The position numbers and the translations under genes are program-made. Below, piece by piece: positions 8,917-18,658 of a DNA stretch of 64,000 nt (the first letter of the stretch is position 1; every line of letters begins with the position of its first letter). Origin of the DNA: Thiemannella venezuelensis (lineage in GTDB: Bacteria > Actinomycetota > Actinomycetes > Streptosporangiales > Streptosporangiaceae); the NCBI RefSeq assembly GCF_014203605.1, contig NZ_JACHJJ010000024.1:80611-144610 (forward strand). Direction: 5' to 3'. Below the pieces are notes generated by a model. It did no database searches. It was not told where the DNA came from and was given only the letters and a program-made list of their open reading frames with translations.

Positions 8917-9096
8917 CCGGCGCCCGGCCGAGGAGCACCCGGATCCGGTGCCGCACCCGGGCGACTACCAGTACGAGTACCGGCGCGACACCCACACGAT
9001 CCCCGGCGGCAGCATCCGGTGCGATACCGTCCGGCACATCGGACGGCAGGGACTACGCTTCTAAGCGAACCCGACAAGCCGTGCGAAAGGATGACC

Positions 9097-9678
9097 GTGC
9101 CCACGATCGGTGTGTTCGCCCTCCAGGGGGACGTGCGCGAGCATGTGCGCTCGCTGGAGGAGGCGGGCGCGAAGGCGGTGCCCGTACGGCGGCCCGCCGA
9201 GTTGGAGACCGTCGACGGACTGGTCATCCCCGGCGGGGAGTCCACGACCATGTGGAAGCTCGCCGAGACGTTCGACCTGCTCGAGCCGATCCGGACGCGG
9301 GTCAAGGGCGGCATGCCGGCCTACGGCTCCTGCGCCGGCATGATCATGCTGGCCGACCGGATCGAGGGCGGCATCGAGGGCCAGCAGACCGTCGGCGGCA
9401 TCGACATGACGGTCCGCCGCAACGCCTTCGGACGCCAGGTCGACTCCTTCGAGTCCGACATCGACTTCGCCGGCCGCGGCGCGGTGCGCGCGGTGTTCAT
9501 CCGGGCCCCCTGGGTGGAATCGGTCGGGCCGGAGGTCGAGGTGCTGGCGCTGGCCGAGCCGGGGGATAGGATCGTCGCGGTCCGCCAGGGACCGCTGCTC
9601 GCCACGTCGTTCCACCCGGAGCTCACTCCGGACGCGGGCGTGCATTCATACTTCGTTGAGATGGTTAGGGAGCTTTAG
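9097..9678 (+). CDS. pdxT: Pyridoxal 5'-phosphate synthase, PdxT (glutaminase) subunit
   Basis: 193 residues from GTG 9097. This class I glutamine amidotransferase hydrolyses glutamine and channels ammonia to PdxS. The motif [11 protein letters not shown] opens the protein. GGESTTM, the nucleophile Cys in YGSCAGMI and the His-x-Glu pair in SFHPELT complete the triad. An in-frame ATG lies at 9091, but AAGGA directly abuts it, while GTG 9097 sits about five bases from that ribosome site, so I prefer 9097. The gene ends three bases before the yebC start. Confidence 0.95.
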   Translation: MPTIGVFALQGDVREHVRSLEEAGAKAVPVRRPAELETVDGLVIPGGESTTMWKLAETFDLLEPIRTRVKGGMPAYGSCAGMIMLADRIEGGIEGQQTVGGIDMTVRRNAFGRQVDSFESDIDFAGRGAVRAVFIRAPWVESVGPEVEVLALAEPGDRIVAVRQGPLLATSFHPELTPDAGVHSYFVEMVREL

Positions 9679-9681
9679 CCG

Positions 9682-10434
9682 ATGTCGGGCCACTCCAAAT
9701 GGGCGACGACCAAGCACAAGAAGGCCGCGCTCGACTCCAAGCGCGGCAAGCTGTTCGCCAAGCTCATCAAGAACATCGAGGTCGCGGCCCGGACCGGTGG
9801 CCCTGACCCGGACGGCAACCCGACGCTGTACGACGCCATCACCAAGGCGCGCAAGAGCTCGGTGCCGATCGACAACATCGAGCGCGCCCGCAAGCGCGGC
9901 GGCGGCCTGGAGGCCGGCGGCGCCGACTGGCAGACCATCATGTACGAGGGCTACGCCCCCGGCGGCGTCGCGGTGCTGATCGAGTGCCTCACCGACAACC
10001 GCAACCGCGCGGCCTCCGAGGTCCGCGTCGCGCTGACCCGCAACGGCGGCTCCCTGGCCGACCCGGGCTCGGTCTCCTACATGTTCAACCGCAAGGGCGT
10101 CGTGATCGTGCCCAAGGGCGGGCTGTCGGAGGACGACGTGCTGACGGCCGTCCTCGACGCCGGCGCCGAGGAGGTCAACGACCTGGGCGAGAGCTACGAG
10201 GTCGTCTCCGAGGCCGGTGACCTCGTCCCGGTCCGCAAGGCCCTGCAGGAGGCCGGGATCGACTACGACTCGGCCGAGTCCGGCTTCATGCCGACCATGA
10301 ACATCCAGCTCGACGAGGAGGGCGCCCGCAAGGTGTTCCGCCTGATCGACGCGCTGGAGGACAGCGACGACGTGCAGAACGTCTGGTCGAACGCCGACGT
10401 CTCCGACGAGGTCCTGGAGAAGCTCGACGCCTGA
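9682..10434 (+). CDS. yebC: YebC/TACO1 family protein
   Basis: 250 residues, full length for the family. The hallmark N terminus is [16 protein letters not shown]. The central segment has [11 protein letters not shown] and [10 protein letters not shown], and [13 protein letters not shown] follows. Family members were described as DNA-binding regulators (PmpR), and more recent work links them to translation of proline-rich stretches; which applies here is open. The start codon lies three bases after pdxT, so the two are co-transcribed. In other actinobacteria this gene directly precedes ruvC; here an antiporter gene lies between. Confidence 0.95.
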   Translation: MSGHSKWATTKHKKAALDSKRGKLFAKLIKNIEVAARTGGPDPDGNPTLYDAITKARKSSVPIDNIERARKRGGGLEAGGADWQTIMYEGYAPGGVAVLIECLTDNRNRAASEVRVALTRNGGSLADPGSVSYMFNRKGVVIVPKGGLSEDDVLTAVLDAGAEEVNDLGESYEVVSEAGDLVPVRKALQEAGIDYDSAESGFMPTMNIQLDEEGARKVFRLIDALEDSDDVQNVWSNADVSDEVLEKLDA

Positions 10435-10625
10435 CCGCCGCCCGCCGCGGGCGCGCCCCGTGCCGGAGGGGGTGCGTCCGCGGCTCCGCGCGGAGGCGTG
10501 CACGACCGCTCCGGCGCTTTCCCGGGGCGGGGCGGCACCGTGCGGTCCCGCGCCGTGCCGTTCCGGAGCGCCCGGAATCGCGCTGAGGAGTTTGCGCTCC
10601 TCCGCGTGGGTATCTCCGCGGGACT

Positions 10626-11903
10626 ATGGGGAACACGGATCTCGTCTTCACGGTGGCGGGCGCCGGTGCCCTGCTCGCGGCGGTCCTGCCGAGGATGCTC
10701 AGGCGGCGGCCCTTCTCGCTGCCGATCGCCTGCCTGCTCGGAGGGATCCTCCTCTACCTGCTCCCGCTGGACCTGCCCCGGCTCGATCCCGTGGCGCACC
10801 GGGCCGCGGTCGAGCACGTCACCGAGATCTGCGTGATCCTCTCGCTGATGGGCGCCGGGCTGGCGATCAACCGCCCCTTCGGGTGGAGCCGGTGGGCCTC
10901 CACCTGGCGGCTGCTGGCCTGGACGATGCCGCTGACCGTGGCGGCCGTCGCCGTCGCCGCCTGGGGGCTTCTGGGCTGGCCGCCCGCCGCGGCGCTGCTG
11001 CTGGGCGCGGTGCTGGCCCCGACCGACCCGGTGCTCGCCTCCGACGTCCAGGTCGGTGAGCCGGTCGACTCCGAGAAGGCCGACGACGAGGTGCGTTTCA
11101 CCCTCACCTCGGAGGCCGGCCTCAACGACGGGCTGGCCTTCCCGCTCGTCTACGCCGCGATCGCGGTGGCGATCGCCGGCGGGTCCGGCTGGGCCGTGGA
11201 GTGGGCCCTGACCGACCTGCTCTACAAGTGCGGCGCGGGCGTGCTGGGCGGCCTGGCCGCCGGCTGGGCGCTGGGCCGCCTGTTCTTCCGCGCGCGGGTG
11301 CCGGATCTGAGGCTCGCCGAGCACCGGGACGGCTTCGTCGCGCTGGCGGCGACCTTCCTGGCGTACGGCCTCACGGAACTGGCCCACGGGTACGGGTTCA
11401 TCGCGGTCTTCGTCGCCGCGTGCACGATCAGGGCGGCCGAGCGCACCCACGGCTACAACGGGGTGCTGCACGGGTTCATCGAGCAGGTCGAGCGACTGCT
11501 CACCGCCTGGCTGATCACGTTGCTCGGCGGGTTCGTGGCGGGCGGCGGCCTGTCGGCGCTCACCTGGCGCGGAGCGGCGGTCGGGCTGCTCCTGCTCCTG
11601 GTGATCCGCCCGCTGACCGGCTGGCTCGCCGGACTGGGCGGACGGGCGGGCCCGCGGGAGCGCGGCGTGACCGCCTTCTTCGGCATCCGGGGCATCGGCT
11701 CGCTCTTCTACCTGGCCTACGCCCTCGGGCAGACCGGTTTCGGTGTGCCCGCCGCGGAGCTCTGGGCGGTGGTGGCGTTCACCGTGCTGGCCTCGGTCGT
11801 CCTGCACGGCGTCACGGCGACGCCGGTGATGGCCCGGCTGGACCGCATGCGGGCCCGGGCGGCCGAGAGCACCGCGGGCGAGCCCGCCGCCCAGCACCCC
11901 TGA
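10626..11903 (+). CDS. CPA1/NhaP-type Na+(K+)/H+ antiporter
   Basis: 425-residue polytopic membrane protein with about 12 hydrophobic segments. The family core is visible as LGAVLAPTDPVLASDVQVG, with the ion-site Asp region, and TSEAGLNDGLAFP, the ND motif of the electroneutral NhaP group. It should exchange monovalent cations for protons across the plasma membrane, supporting pH or salt homeostasis. The ATG at 10626 has no convincing ribosome site. A GAGGAG-containing 6-bp hairpin (10585-10602) lies about 25 bases upstream. It sits between yebC and ruvC, an unusual position that suggests insertion into a conserved block. Confidence 0.85.
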   Translation: MGNTDLVFTVAGAGALLAAVLPRMLRRRPFSLPIACLLGGILLYLLPLDLPRLDPVAHRAAVEHVTEICVILSLMGAGLAINRPFGWSRWASTWRLLAWTMPLTVAAVAVAAWGLLGWPPAAALLLGAVLAPTDPVLASDVQVGEPVDSEKADDEVRFTLTSEAGLNDGLAFPLVYAAIAVAIAGGSGWAVEWALTDLLYKCGAGVLGGLAAGWALGRLFFRARVPDLRLAEHRDGFVALAATFLAYGLTELAHGYGFIAVFVAACTIRAAERTHGYNGVLHGFIEQVERLLTAWLITLLGGFVAGGGLSALTWRGAAVGLLLLLVIRPLTGWLAGLGGRAGPRERGVTAFFGIRGIGSLFYLAYALGQTGFGVPAAELWAVVAFTVLASVVLHGVTATPVMARLDRMRARAAESTAGEPAAQHP

Positions 11904-12062
11904 GCCGGCCCCGCCGCCCGCCCCGCCGGCGGGACCGGCCCGGACGTCTCCGGCGGGACGGGCCGGTGCTCCGCCCTCTTCCGGGCGGCCTCCGTGCGCG
12001 GGCCGCTCCCACACGGTAGAGTCTGGCACCGAACAGGTGTTCGGCGGGTGGGAGGCGTGCCG

Positions 12063-12665
12063 GTGCGGGTGCCCGAGCTGCGGGTGATGGGGGTCGATCC
12101 GGGGCTGACCCGGTGCGGGCTCGGCGCGGTGGAGGGACGGCCGGGCGCGCCCCTGAGCCTGGTCAAGGTCGGGGTCGTGCGAACCTCGGCCGACGACGAG
12201 ATCGGAGCCCGGCTGGTGGCGGTGGAGGCCGGGATCGAGCAGTGGCTCGACGAGGTCGGGCCCGACGCGGTCGCCGTCGAGCGGGTCTTCGCCCAGCACA
12301 ACCTCAGGACCGTGATGGGCACCGCGCAGGCCTCGGCCGTCGCGATCCTGTGCGCCTCGCGACGGGGGATCCCCGTCGCGCTGCACACCCCGTCGGAGGT
12401 GAAGGCCGCCATCACCGGCAGCGGCACGGCCGACAAGAAGCAGGTGGGCACCATGGTGACCCGGCTGCTCCGGCTCGACGAGATGCCCAGGCCCGCCGAC
12501 GCCGCCGACGCCCTCGCCCTCGCCATCTGCCACGTGTGGCGGGGCGGGGCGCAGAACCGGCTGGCCGAGGCGCTGGCCCGGTCCTCGGCGGGCACGGGCA
12601 CCACCGCGGCGGCCTACTTCCGCGGCCGCGGCCGCGCCGGACGTTCGAGAGGGAGCGCGCAGTGA
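12063..12665 (+). CDS. ruvC: Crossover junction endodeoxyribonuclease RuvC
   Basis: 200 residues, slightly longer than the usual ~175-190 because of a Gly/Arg-rich tail. RuvC cuts Holliday junctions symmetrically. The RNase H-like fold shows the first catalytic Asp in [13 protein letters not shown], the Glu in [10 protein letters not shown] and the C-terminal Asp pair in [14 protein letters not shown] chose GTG 12063 because GGAGG (12051-12055) sits seven bases ahead; in-frame GTG 12057 is too close to it. Its TGA overlaps the ruvA GTG. Confidence 0.95.
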   Translation: MRVPELRVMGVDPGLTRCGLGAVEGRPGAPLSLVKVGVVRTSADDEIGARLVAVEAGIEQWLDEVGPDAVAVERVFAQHNLRTVMGTAQASAVAILCASRRGIPVALHTPSEVKAAITGSGTADKKQVGTMVTRLLRLDEMPRPADAADALALAICHVWRGGAQNRLAEALARSSAGTGTTAAAYFRGRGRAGRSRGSAQ

Positions 12666-13282
12666 TCGCCTCGGTGCGGGGACGGGTGACCGCGATCATG
12701 CCCGACGGGGCGGTGGTCGAGGTCGGCGGGATAGGGGTGCTGGTGCACTGCACGCCGGCCACGCTCGCGACGCTGCGCGCGGGGGAGGAGACGCGGCTGG
12801 CCACCTCGCTGGTGGTCCGCGAAGACTCCCTCACCCTGTACGGCTTCGCCGACGACGACGAGCGCCGGATCTTCGAGCTGGTGCAGGGCGCCAGCGGGGT
12901 CGGGCCCAAGGTGGCGCTGGCGATGCTGGCCGTGCACACGCCCAACGGTCTCCGGGTGGCCGTGGCGAGCGCCGACGTCAAGGCGCTGACCCGGGTTCCC
13001 GGAGTGGGCCCCAAGGGGGCGCAGCGGATCATCGTGGATCTCAAGGACAAGCTCGGCGCCCCCGAGGAGGCCGTCAGCGCCGCCCTCGACGGCCGCGCCG
13101 CCGCGCCCGCCTGGCGGGACCAGGTCCACTCCGGCCTGGTCGGCCTCGGCTACTCGGCCAGGGACGCCGACGAGGCCGTCGCCGCGGTGAGCCCGCAGGC
13201 CGACGCCGCGCTGGCGGAGGGCAGGGCCCCGCAGGTGGCGGCGCTGCTCAAGGCCGCGCTCCGGATGCTGAGTCTCCGATGA
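12662..13282 (+). CDS. ruvA: Holliday junction branch migration protein RuvA
   Basis: 206 residues from GTG 12662 (GTGA overlap with ruvC). The N-terminal OB fold is [12 protein letters not shown] onward. Two helix-hairpin-helix motifs follow, seen as [13 protein letters not shown] and [12 protein letters not shown] at about residues 77-125. The C-terminal domain III that contacts RuvB is at about 155-206, ending LLKAALRML. RuvA tetramers hold the four-way junction while RuvB pumps DNA. Confidence 0.96.
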   Translation: MIASVRGRVTAIMPDGAVVEVGGIGVLVHCTPATLATLRAGEETRLATSLVVREDSLTLYGFADDDERRIFELVQGASGVGPKVALAMLAVHTPNGLRVAVASADVKALTRVPGVGPKGAQRIIVDLKDKLGAPEEAVSAALDGRAAAPAWRDQVHSGLVGLGYSARDADEAVAAVSPQADAALAEGRAPQVAALLKAALRMLSLR

Positions 13283-13390
13283 CGGGGTCTCCGATGACGG
13301 GGTCCCCGCGGCCGCCCGCGGAGCGGACCGGGGGCGGTCCGGCAGGCCGGGGCGAGCAGACGACCCCCGTTCGAGTGAAGGCAGGCTGAC

Positions 13391-14440
13391 GTGAGTTCGG
13401 AACGGGACCTGGTCTCGGCGGAGGCCGAGGGCGACGAGCGGCTGATCGAGGCGGCGCTGCGGCCCAGGCGGCTGGAGGAGTTCATCGGCCAGGCGCGGGT
13501 GCGCGAGCAGCTCTCGCTGGTGCTGCACAGCGCGCTGCGCCGCAACCGGCCGCCGGACCACGTGCTGATGAGCGGCTCGCCGGGGCTGGGCAAGACGACC
13601 CTCTCGATGATCATCGCTACCGAGCTGGGCGTGCCGCTCCGCATCACCTCCGGGCCCGCGCTGGAACGGGCCGGCGACCTCGCGGCGATCCTCTCGACGC
13701 TGTCGGAGGGCGAGGTCCTGTTCATCGACGAGATCCACCGCATGGCCCGCCCGGCGGAGGAGATGCTCTACCTCGCGATGGAGGACTTCCGGGTCGACAT
13801 CGTGGTGGGCAAGGGGCCGGGCGCGACCGCGATCCCGCTGGAGATCGCGCCGTTCACGCTGGTGGGGGCGACCACCAGGGCGGGTCTGCTGCCGGCGCCG
13901 CTGCGCGACCGGTTCGGGTTCGTCGCGCACATGGACTTCTACGAGGCCGCCGAGCTGGAGCAGGTGCTGAACCGCTCGGCGCGCCTGCTCGGACTGGAGC
14001 TCCCCGGCGACGCGGCGCACGAGATCGCCGGGCGGTCGCGGGGCACTCCCCGGATCGCCAACCGGCTGCTGCGCCGGGTCCGCGACTTCGCCGAGGTCCG
14101 CGCCGAAGGAGTGATCACGAAGGAGGTGGCCTCGGCCGCGCTGAACCTCTACGAGGTCGACGCGCAGGGGCTGGACCGGCTGGACCGGGCGGTGCTGGGC
14201 GCGCTGCTGCGCAGGTTCGGCGGCGGCCCGGTCGGCCTGTCCACGCTGGCCGTCGCGGTGGGGGAGGAGCCGGAGACCGTCGAGGTGGTGGCGGAGCCGT
14301 TCCTGGTGCGGCAGGGTCTGCTGGCCCGCACGCCCCGGGGCCGGGTCGCGACCGCCGCGGCCTGGATCCATCTGGGCATGACCCCGCCGCCGGACGCCTT
14401 CGGCGCCGCGGTCGCCGCCGACCTGACGGAGCGGTCCTGA
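13391..14440 (+). CDS. ruvB: Holliday junction branch migration ATPase RuvB
   Basis: 349 residues. The AAA+ core has Walker [11 protein letters not shown], Walker [10 protein letters not shown] and sensor 1 VGATTRAG, with the arginine-finger region LRDRFGF following. The C-terminal winged helix is at about 265-340 ([14 protein letters not shown]). It forms the hexameric motor that drives branch migration with RuvA. It starts at GTG 13391, behind AAGGCAGG, about 110 bases after ruvA. That spacer is GC-rich and shows no separate promoter. Confidence 0.97.
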   Translation: MSSERDLVSAEAEGDERLIEAALRPRRLEEFIGQARVREQLSLVLHSALRRNRPPDHVLMSGSPGLGKTTLSMIIATELGVPLRITSGPALERAGDLAAILSTLSEGEVLFIDEIHRMARPAEEMLYLAMEDFRVDIVVGKGPGATAIPLEIAPFTLVGATTRAGLLPAPLRDRFGFVAHMDFYEAAELEQVLNRSARLLGLELPGDAAHEIAGRSRGTPRIANRLLRRVRDFAEVRAEGVITKEVASAALNLYEVDAQGLDRLDRAVLGALLRRFGGGPVGLSTLAVAVGEEPETVEVVAEPFLVRQGLLARTPRGRVATAAAWIHLGMTPPPDAFGAAVAADLTERS

Positions 14441-14611
14441 TCCTGGCGGTGCAGCCCCGGCGTCGGCTTTTCGTGCGGGAGCCGTACAGGAACGATCACG
14501 GATCAATGACAAGGGTCTCGAAACGGGAACTTCTCCCCGTGCTGGTTCGTGCCCTCGTTGCCGCGCTCCGAACAGCTCGCCTAAACTCCGTGGCTTGGCT
14601 GGCTGTGTAGG

Positions 14612-14641
14612 CTGACGTGCTGAGCGGCGTGGCCGTATACG
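14612..14641 (+). promoter_or_regulatory. Candidate promoter of yajC-secDF
   Basis: CTGACG (14612-14617) and TATACG (14636-14641) are separated by 18 bases. This pair resembles the main vegetative promoter and lies 45 bases ahead of yajC, in the 246-base gap after ruvB. No other feature is evident in that gap. Confidence 0.4.
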
Positions 14642-14686
14642 ACGTCCGGCGCCAGGCCGGTCATTCTTAAGCGAAGGAGCGGCCCC

Positions 14687-15049
14687 ATGGGCGGCAACTA
14701 CTCAAGCCTCATCATGATCGCTCTGATGGTCGTGGTCTTCTACTTCCTGCTGATCCGCCCGCAGCGCAAGCGGCAGCAGGAGCAGATCCAGATGCAGAAC
14801 TCCCTCACGCCCGGGACGCGGGTCATGACCACCACCGGTCTCTTCGCGACCGTGGTGGAGATCGACGCGGACGACGTGATCCTGGAGATCGCCGACGGGA
14901 TCCAGACCCGCTGGGTCAAGGCCGCCATCGGACGCGTGCTGACCCCGGTCGAGGACACCGAAGAGGACCTCAAGGCCGTCGACCACGACGCGGTGGAGAC
15001 CCCCGAGCAGCAGGGCGGCGACCAGGACTCCACCACCAAGAAGTCCTGA
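14687..15049 (+). CDS. yajC: Preprotein translocase accessory subunit YajC
   Basis: 120 residues. A single N-terminal transmembrane segment (LIMIALMVVVFYFLLIRPQRK) carries the conserved FFFLIRPQ-like end. The TPGTRVMTTTGLFATV motif of the cytosolic domain follows, and then an acidic, Gln-rich tail. YajC associates with SecDF at the Sec translocon. AAGGAG precedes its ATG, and secD begins 45 bases downstream. Confidence 0.95.
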   Translation: MGGNYSSLIMIALMVVVFYFLLIRPQRKRQQEQIQMQNSLTPGTRVMTTTGLFATVVEIDADDVILEIADGIQTRWVKAAIGRVLTPVEDTEEDLKAVDHDAVETPEQQGGDQDSTTKKS

Positions 15050-15094
15050 GCAGGATCACCTCCAATCCCCTATAGCCGAAAGAACTGACGACCA

Positions 15095-16897
15095 GTGGCC
15101 CGACCGACCAGTGGCCAGAGCAGACCGGGGCGCATGCTCCTGGTGCTTCTGGCGCTCATTCTCGCCATGGGCGGGGTGATGTTCCTGAACAAGGCGCTCA
15201 CCCCCGAGTATGGCCTCGACCTCGCCGGCGGCACGACGGTGACGCTGCAGCCCCTCACCCCGGACGGGAGCGATCCCTCCGAGGAGAGCATCGACCTGGC
15301 CGTGAACATCATCCGTGACCGGGTGAACGGCAGCGGCATCTCCGACGCCGAGGTCGTCAAAGCAGGTACGAACATCGTCATCTCCGTCCCCGGCGTCGGG
15401 CAGGAGGAAGTCGTCGAGCTGGTCGGCACCACCGCGGAGCTGCGCTTCCGCCAGGTGCTGGCGGTCACGGACGGGTCGGCCGTCTCCACGGGCGAGCTGC
15501 CCACCCAGGCGCCGACGCCGTCCGCCTCGCCCACGGCCACTGGGCAGAAGAAGAACACCCGCACGCCGAAGCCGTCCGCGACCGCGACCGCGGCGCCCGA
15601 CGCGAGCGCCTCGCCCGCCGGGCGCGGCCTGTCCGAGGCGCTGACCAACCCCTCGGCCGACCCCTCGGCCAACCCCACGGCCAAGCCCTCGGCCGCCCCC
15701 AGCGCGGCTCCGTCGACCACTCCGGCCGCGAGCACGGCCCCCTCGGCTTCGCCGAGCGGGAGCGCCGCCCCGTCCGAGCAGCCGGTCAGCGACCCGATGG
15801 CGGGGGTCGACCCCACCGGCATCGACCCGGCGGTGCTCAAGCAGTTCCAGGAGCTCGACTGCTCCAAGAAGGACAGGGGCCAGGGCGCGCAGGACGACCC
15901 CGCCAAGCAGATCGTCGCCTGCTCCGAGGACGGCCTGGCCAAGTACGTCCTCGACAAGGCGGCCGTCCAGGGGTCCGAGATCAGCAGCGCGACCTCCGGA
16001 GTCCGCGAGACCGGCGAGTGGGTCGTCAACCTCGACTTCAAGAGCGCGGGCGCGGCCGAGTGGGCCAAGCTCACCGGCCAGGCCTACAACGCCGCGCCGC
16101 CCCGCAACCAGCTCGGCGTGGTCCTCGACGGCGTCGTGATCACCTCGCCCGTCTCCAACGGACCCATCCCCGGCGGCAGGACCGAGATCTCCGGCAGCTT
16201 CACCCAGGCGACCGCCACCGAGCTGGCCAACCAGCTCAAGTACGGCGCGCTGCCGCTGAAGTTCGAGAAGAGCTCGATCGAGGAGGTCTCCTCCACCCTG
16301 GGCGCCGACCAGCTCCGCGGCGGCCTGATCGCCGGTGCGATCGGCCTGGCCCTGGTCGTCGTCTACTCGATGCTCTACTACCGGGGCCTGGGCGTCGTCT
16401 CGGTGCTCAGCCTCGCCGTCGCCACGATCCTGACCTACCAGGCGGTGGTGCTGCTCGGCCACTTCGCGGGCTTCCGGCTCTCGCTGCCGCACATCATCGG
16501 CCTCATCGTCTCCATCGGCATCACCGCGGACTCGTTCATCGTCTACTTCGAGCGGATCCGCGACGAGATGAAGGAGGGCCGCCGCTCGCTGCGCACGGCC
16601 GTCGAGGTCGCCTGGGTGCGGGCCCGGCGCACGATCCTGATCGCGGACGCGGTCATGTTCATCGCCGCGCTGGTGCTGTACTTCCTGGCGGTCGGCGGCG
16701 TGGCCGGGTTCGCGTTCGCGATGGGCCTGACCACGCTGATCGACATCGTCGTGGTGTTCATGTTCACCAAGCCGTTCGTCGCGCTGCTGGCCCGCCTCAA
16801 GTTCTTCGCCAAGGGGCACCCGCTCTCCGGCCTGGACGCCGAGCGCATGAGCGTCCAGCCGGCCGCCGGCCCCAAGACCGTTTCACAGGAGGCATGA
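15095..16897 (+). CDS. secD: Protein translocase subunit SecD with Pro/Ala/Ser-rich insertion
   Basis: 600 residues. The first membrane segment is at about 14-32, followed by the LDLAGGTTVTL motif of the extracytoplasmic P1 domain. The conserved C-terminal transmembrane block has the SecD motif LPHIIGLIVSIGITAD. SecD works with SecF to pull exported proteins across the membrane using the proton gradient. Between about residues 130 and 232 the P1 domain is interrupted by a low-complexity stretch rich in Pro, Ala, Ser and Thr. It contains SADPSANPTAKPSAAPSAAP-type repeats and is probably disordered outside the membrane. Start is GTG 15095 with a weak ribosome site. Confidence 0.95.
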   Translation: MARPTSGQSRPGRMLLVLLALILAMGGVMFLNKALTPEYGLDLAGGTTVTLQPLTPDGSDPSEESIDLAVNIIRDRVNGSGISDAEVVKAGTNIVISVPGVGQEEVVELVGTTAELRFRQVLAVTDGSAVSTGELPTQAPTPSASPTATGQKKNTRTPKPSATATAAPDASASPAGRGLSEALTNPSADPSANPTAKPSAAPSAAPSTTPAASTAPSASPSGSAAPSEQPVSDPMAGVDPTGIDPAVLKQFQELDCSKKDRGQGAQDDPAKQIVACSEDGLAKYVLDKAAVQGSEISSATSGVRETGEWVVNLDFKSAGAAEWAKLTGQAYNAAPPRNQLGVVLDGVVITSPVSNGPIPGGRTEISGSFTQATATELANQLKYGALPLKFEKSSIEEVSSTLGADQLRGGLIAGAIGLALVVVYSMLYYRGLGVVSVLSLAVATILTYQAVVLLGHFAGFRLSLPHIIGLIVSIGITADSFIVYFERIRDEMKEGRRSLRTAVEVAWVRARRTILIADAVMFIAALVLYFLAVGGVAGFAFAMGLTTLIDIVVVFMFTKPFVALLARLKFFAKGHPLSGLDAERMSVQPAAGPKTVSQEA

Positions 16898-17931
16898 TGG
16901 CCGGCCTCGTAAGCCGCCTGTACCGGGGCGAGGTCAACGTCGACTTCGTCGGACGTCAGAAGCTCTGGTACGGACTGTCCGCCTTCCTGTTGATCGTCTC
17001 CATCGCCGGCCTGATCCTCCACCCCCTGAACCTGGGCGTGGAGTTCAAGGGCGGCTCCGTCTTCTCCTTCAAGGCCCCCTCGGCCGGCATCGAGGAGGTC
17101 CGGAGCACCGTCCTCGACGCCGGCGCCCACCAGGTCATCCCGCAGACGACCAACAACGGCTGGCGGGTCACCACCGAGAGCCTCCCGGCCGAGCAGGTGA
17201 CCGCGGTCCAGAAGGCGGTCGCCAAGGAGTTCGGCCTCCAGCAGGACGACGTCACCCTCCAGGTGATCGGCGCCTCGTGGGGCGGCCAGGTCGCCGACAA
17301 GGCCGTCATCGGACTGATCGTCTTCATGCTGGCGATCATCCTCTACCTGACCATGGCCTTCGAGTGGAAGATGGCGCTGGCCGCCATCGTCGCCCTGATC
17401 CACGACCTGGTCATCACCGCGGGCGTCTACGCCTGGTCCGGATTCGAGGTCACCCCGGCGACCCTGCTGGGCTTCCTGACGATCCTCGGCTACTCGCTCT
17501 ACGACGCGGTCGTGGTGTTCGACATGATCAAGGAGGTCACCGCCAAGCTCGGCACGACCTCGAAGGTCACCTACACCCAGGCCGCCAACGACGCGCTGAA
17601 CCACACGCTGATCCGGTCGCTGAACACCACCCTGGTGGCGATCCTGCCGGTGGCGGCGATCCTGTTCATCGGCACCACGCTGTTCGGCGCGGGAACGCTG
17701 AAGGACCTCTCGCTGGCCCTGTTCGTGGGAATGCTCGTCGGCACCTACTCCTCGCTGTGCGTGGCGACCCCGCTGCTGGTGACGCTGAAGGAGCGCGAGC
17801 CGCGCTACCAGGCGATCGCCCGCAGGCTCGCCTCCACGGGCGGCGGGTCCGGCGCCAAGGCCGTGCGCCAGCCGGTCGCCGCCGGGGCCTCCAAGGCCGC
17901 GACGGCGGACGAGAAGCGCAAGAAGAAGTAG
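16897..17931 (+). CDS. secF: Protein translocase subunit SecF
   Basis: 344 residues with six transmembrane segments. The motifs LGVEFKGGSVFSF (P domain entrance) and GYSLYDAVVVFDMIKE (membrane core, with the conserved Asp residues) are typical of SecF. Two overlapping ATG codons are available (16894 and 16897). AGGAGG at 16887-16892 is correctly spaced only for 16897, which overlaps the last base of the secD stop. The tail is basic (EKRKKK). It pairs with SecD in export. Confidence 0.95.
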   Translation: MAGLVSRLYRGEVNVDFVGRQKLWYGLSAFLLIVSIAGLILHPLNLGVEFKGGSVFSFKAPSAGIEEVRSTVLDAGAHQVIPQTTNNGWRVTTESLPAEQVTAVQKAVAKEFGLQQDDVTLQVIGASWGGQVADKAVIGLIVFMLAIILYLTMAFEWKMALAAIVALIHDLVITAGVYAWSGFEVTPATLLGFLTILGYSLYDAVVVFDMIKEVTAKLGTTSKVTYTQAANDALNHTLIRSLNTTLVAILPVAAILFIGTTLFGAGTLKDLSLALFVGMLVGTYSSLCVATPLLVTLKEREPRYQAIARRLASTGGGSGAKAVRQPVAAGASKAATADEKRKKK

Positions 17932-17942
17932 CTCGGCGTGAG

Positions 17943-17979
17943 AACGCCTCCGCTCCCCGGGCAGGGGAGCGGAGGCGTT
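17943..17979 (+). terminator. Terminator after secF
   Basis: A perfect 16-bp stem (17943-17958 with 17964-17979) with loop GGGCA is followed by TTTTC. It lies 11 bases past the secF stop and is the best-formed intrinsic terminator in this half of the window. Confidence 0.9.
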
Positions 17980-18063
17980 TTCCGTAGGCGCACGGCGGCG
18001 CCCGCCCCCGCGGGCGGGACCGCGGCGCCGTACCCACCGGTGTTCTCCAGCAGGGATGTGACC

Positions 18064-18582
18064 ATGAGCGACCTGAGCAGGCTGATCCTGGACCGGATCC
18101 GCGACGTGCCCGACTACCCGAAGCCGGGGGTGCTGTTCAAGGACATCACCCCGCTGCTCGCCGACCCCGCGGCGTTCTCCGCGGTGACGGACGAGCTCGC
18201 CGGGCTCCACGAGGTCGACAAGATCGTCGGTATCGAGGCCCGGGGGTTCATCCTGGCCGCGCCCGCGGCCTACAAGGCCGGCGCGGGCTTCGTTCCGATG
18301 CGGAAGAAGGGGAAACTCCCCTCGGAGACACTTGATGAGTCCTACGATCTGGAGTACGGTTCCGCCACCATCGAGGTCCATCGGGACGCCTTCGCCCCAG
18401 GCGACCGGGTCCTGATCGTCGACGACGTGCTCGCCACCGGCGGCACGGCGTGCGCGGCGGTGGAGCTGGTCCGCAGGGCGGGCGCCGAGGTCGTCGCCGT
18501 CGCCGTGCTCATGGAACTGGCCTTCCTCAAGGGGCGCGACCGGCTCGCCGGAGTCGAGCTGCACCCCCTTGTGATCGTCTGA
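18064..18582 (+). CDS. apt: Adenine phosphoribosyltransferase
   Basis: 172 residues. The enzyme salvages adenine with PRPP to give AMP. Typical motifs are PDYPKPGVLFKDITPLL, IEARGFILAAP and the PRPP loop VLIVDDVLATGGTA. ATG 18064 is preceded by AGGG at eight bases; an in-frame GTG at 18058 is less well placed. It lies between secF and the stringent-response gene, an order common in actinobacteria. Confidence 0.95.
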   Translation: MSDLSRLILDRIRDVPDYPKPGVLFKDITPLLADPAAFSAVTDELAGLHEVDKIVGIEARGFILAAPAAYKAGAGFVPMRKKGKLPSETLDESYDLEYGSATIEVHRDAFAPGDRVLIVDDVLATGGTACAAVELVRRAGAEVVAVAVLMELAFLKGRDRLAGVELHPLVIV

Positions 18583-18658
18583 TCCACCCCCGCGCAGGCA
18601 AGCACCCGAGCCGGTCTGGATACACTGAGGGATCTGGACTCGAACGTGAGGAGTCTGA

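Noticed and set aside
8921..9064. A reading frame through the pdxS-pdxT gap ending in [17 protein letters not shown]
   Set aside because: It has some protein-like character but no start, no ribosome site and no recognised family. It is the tail of a frame open through pdxS.
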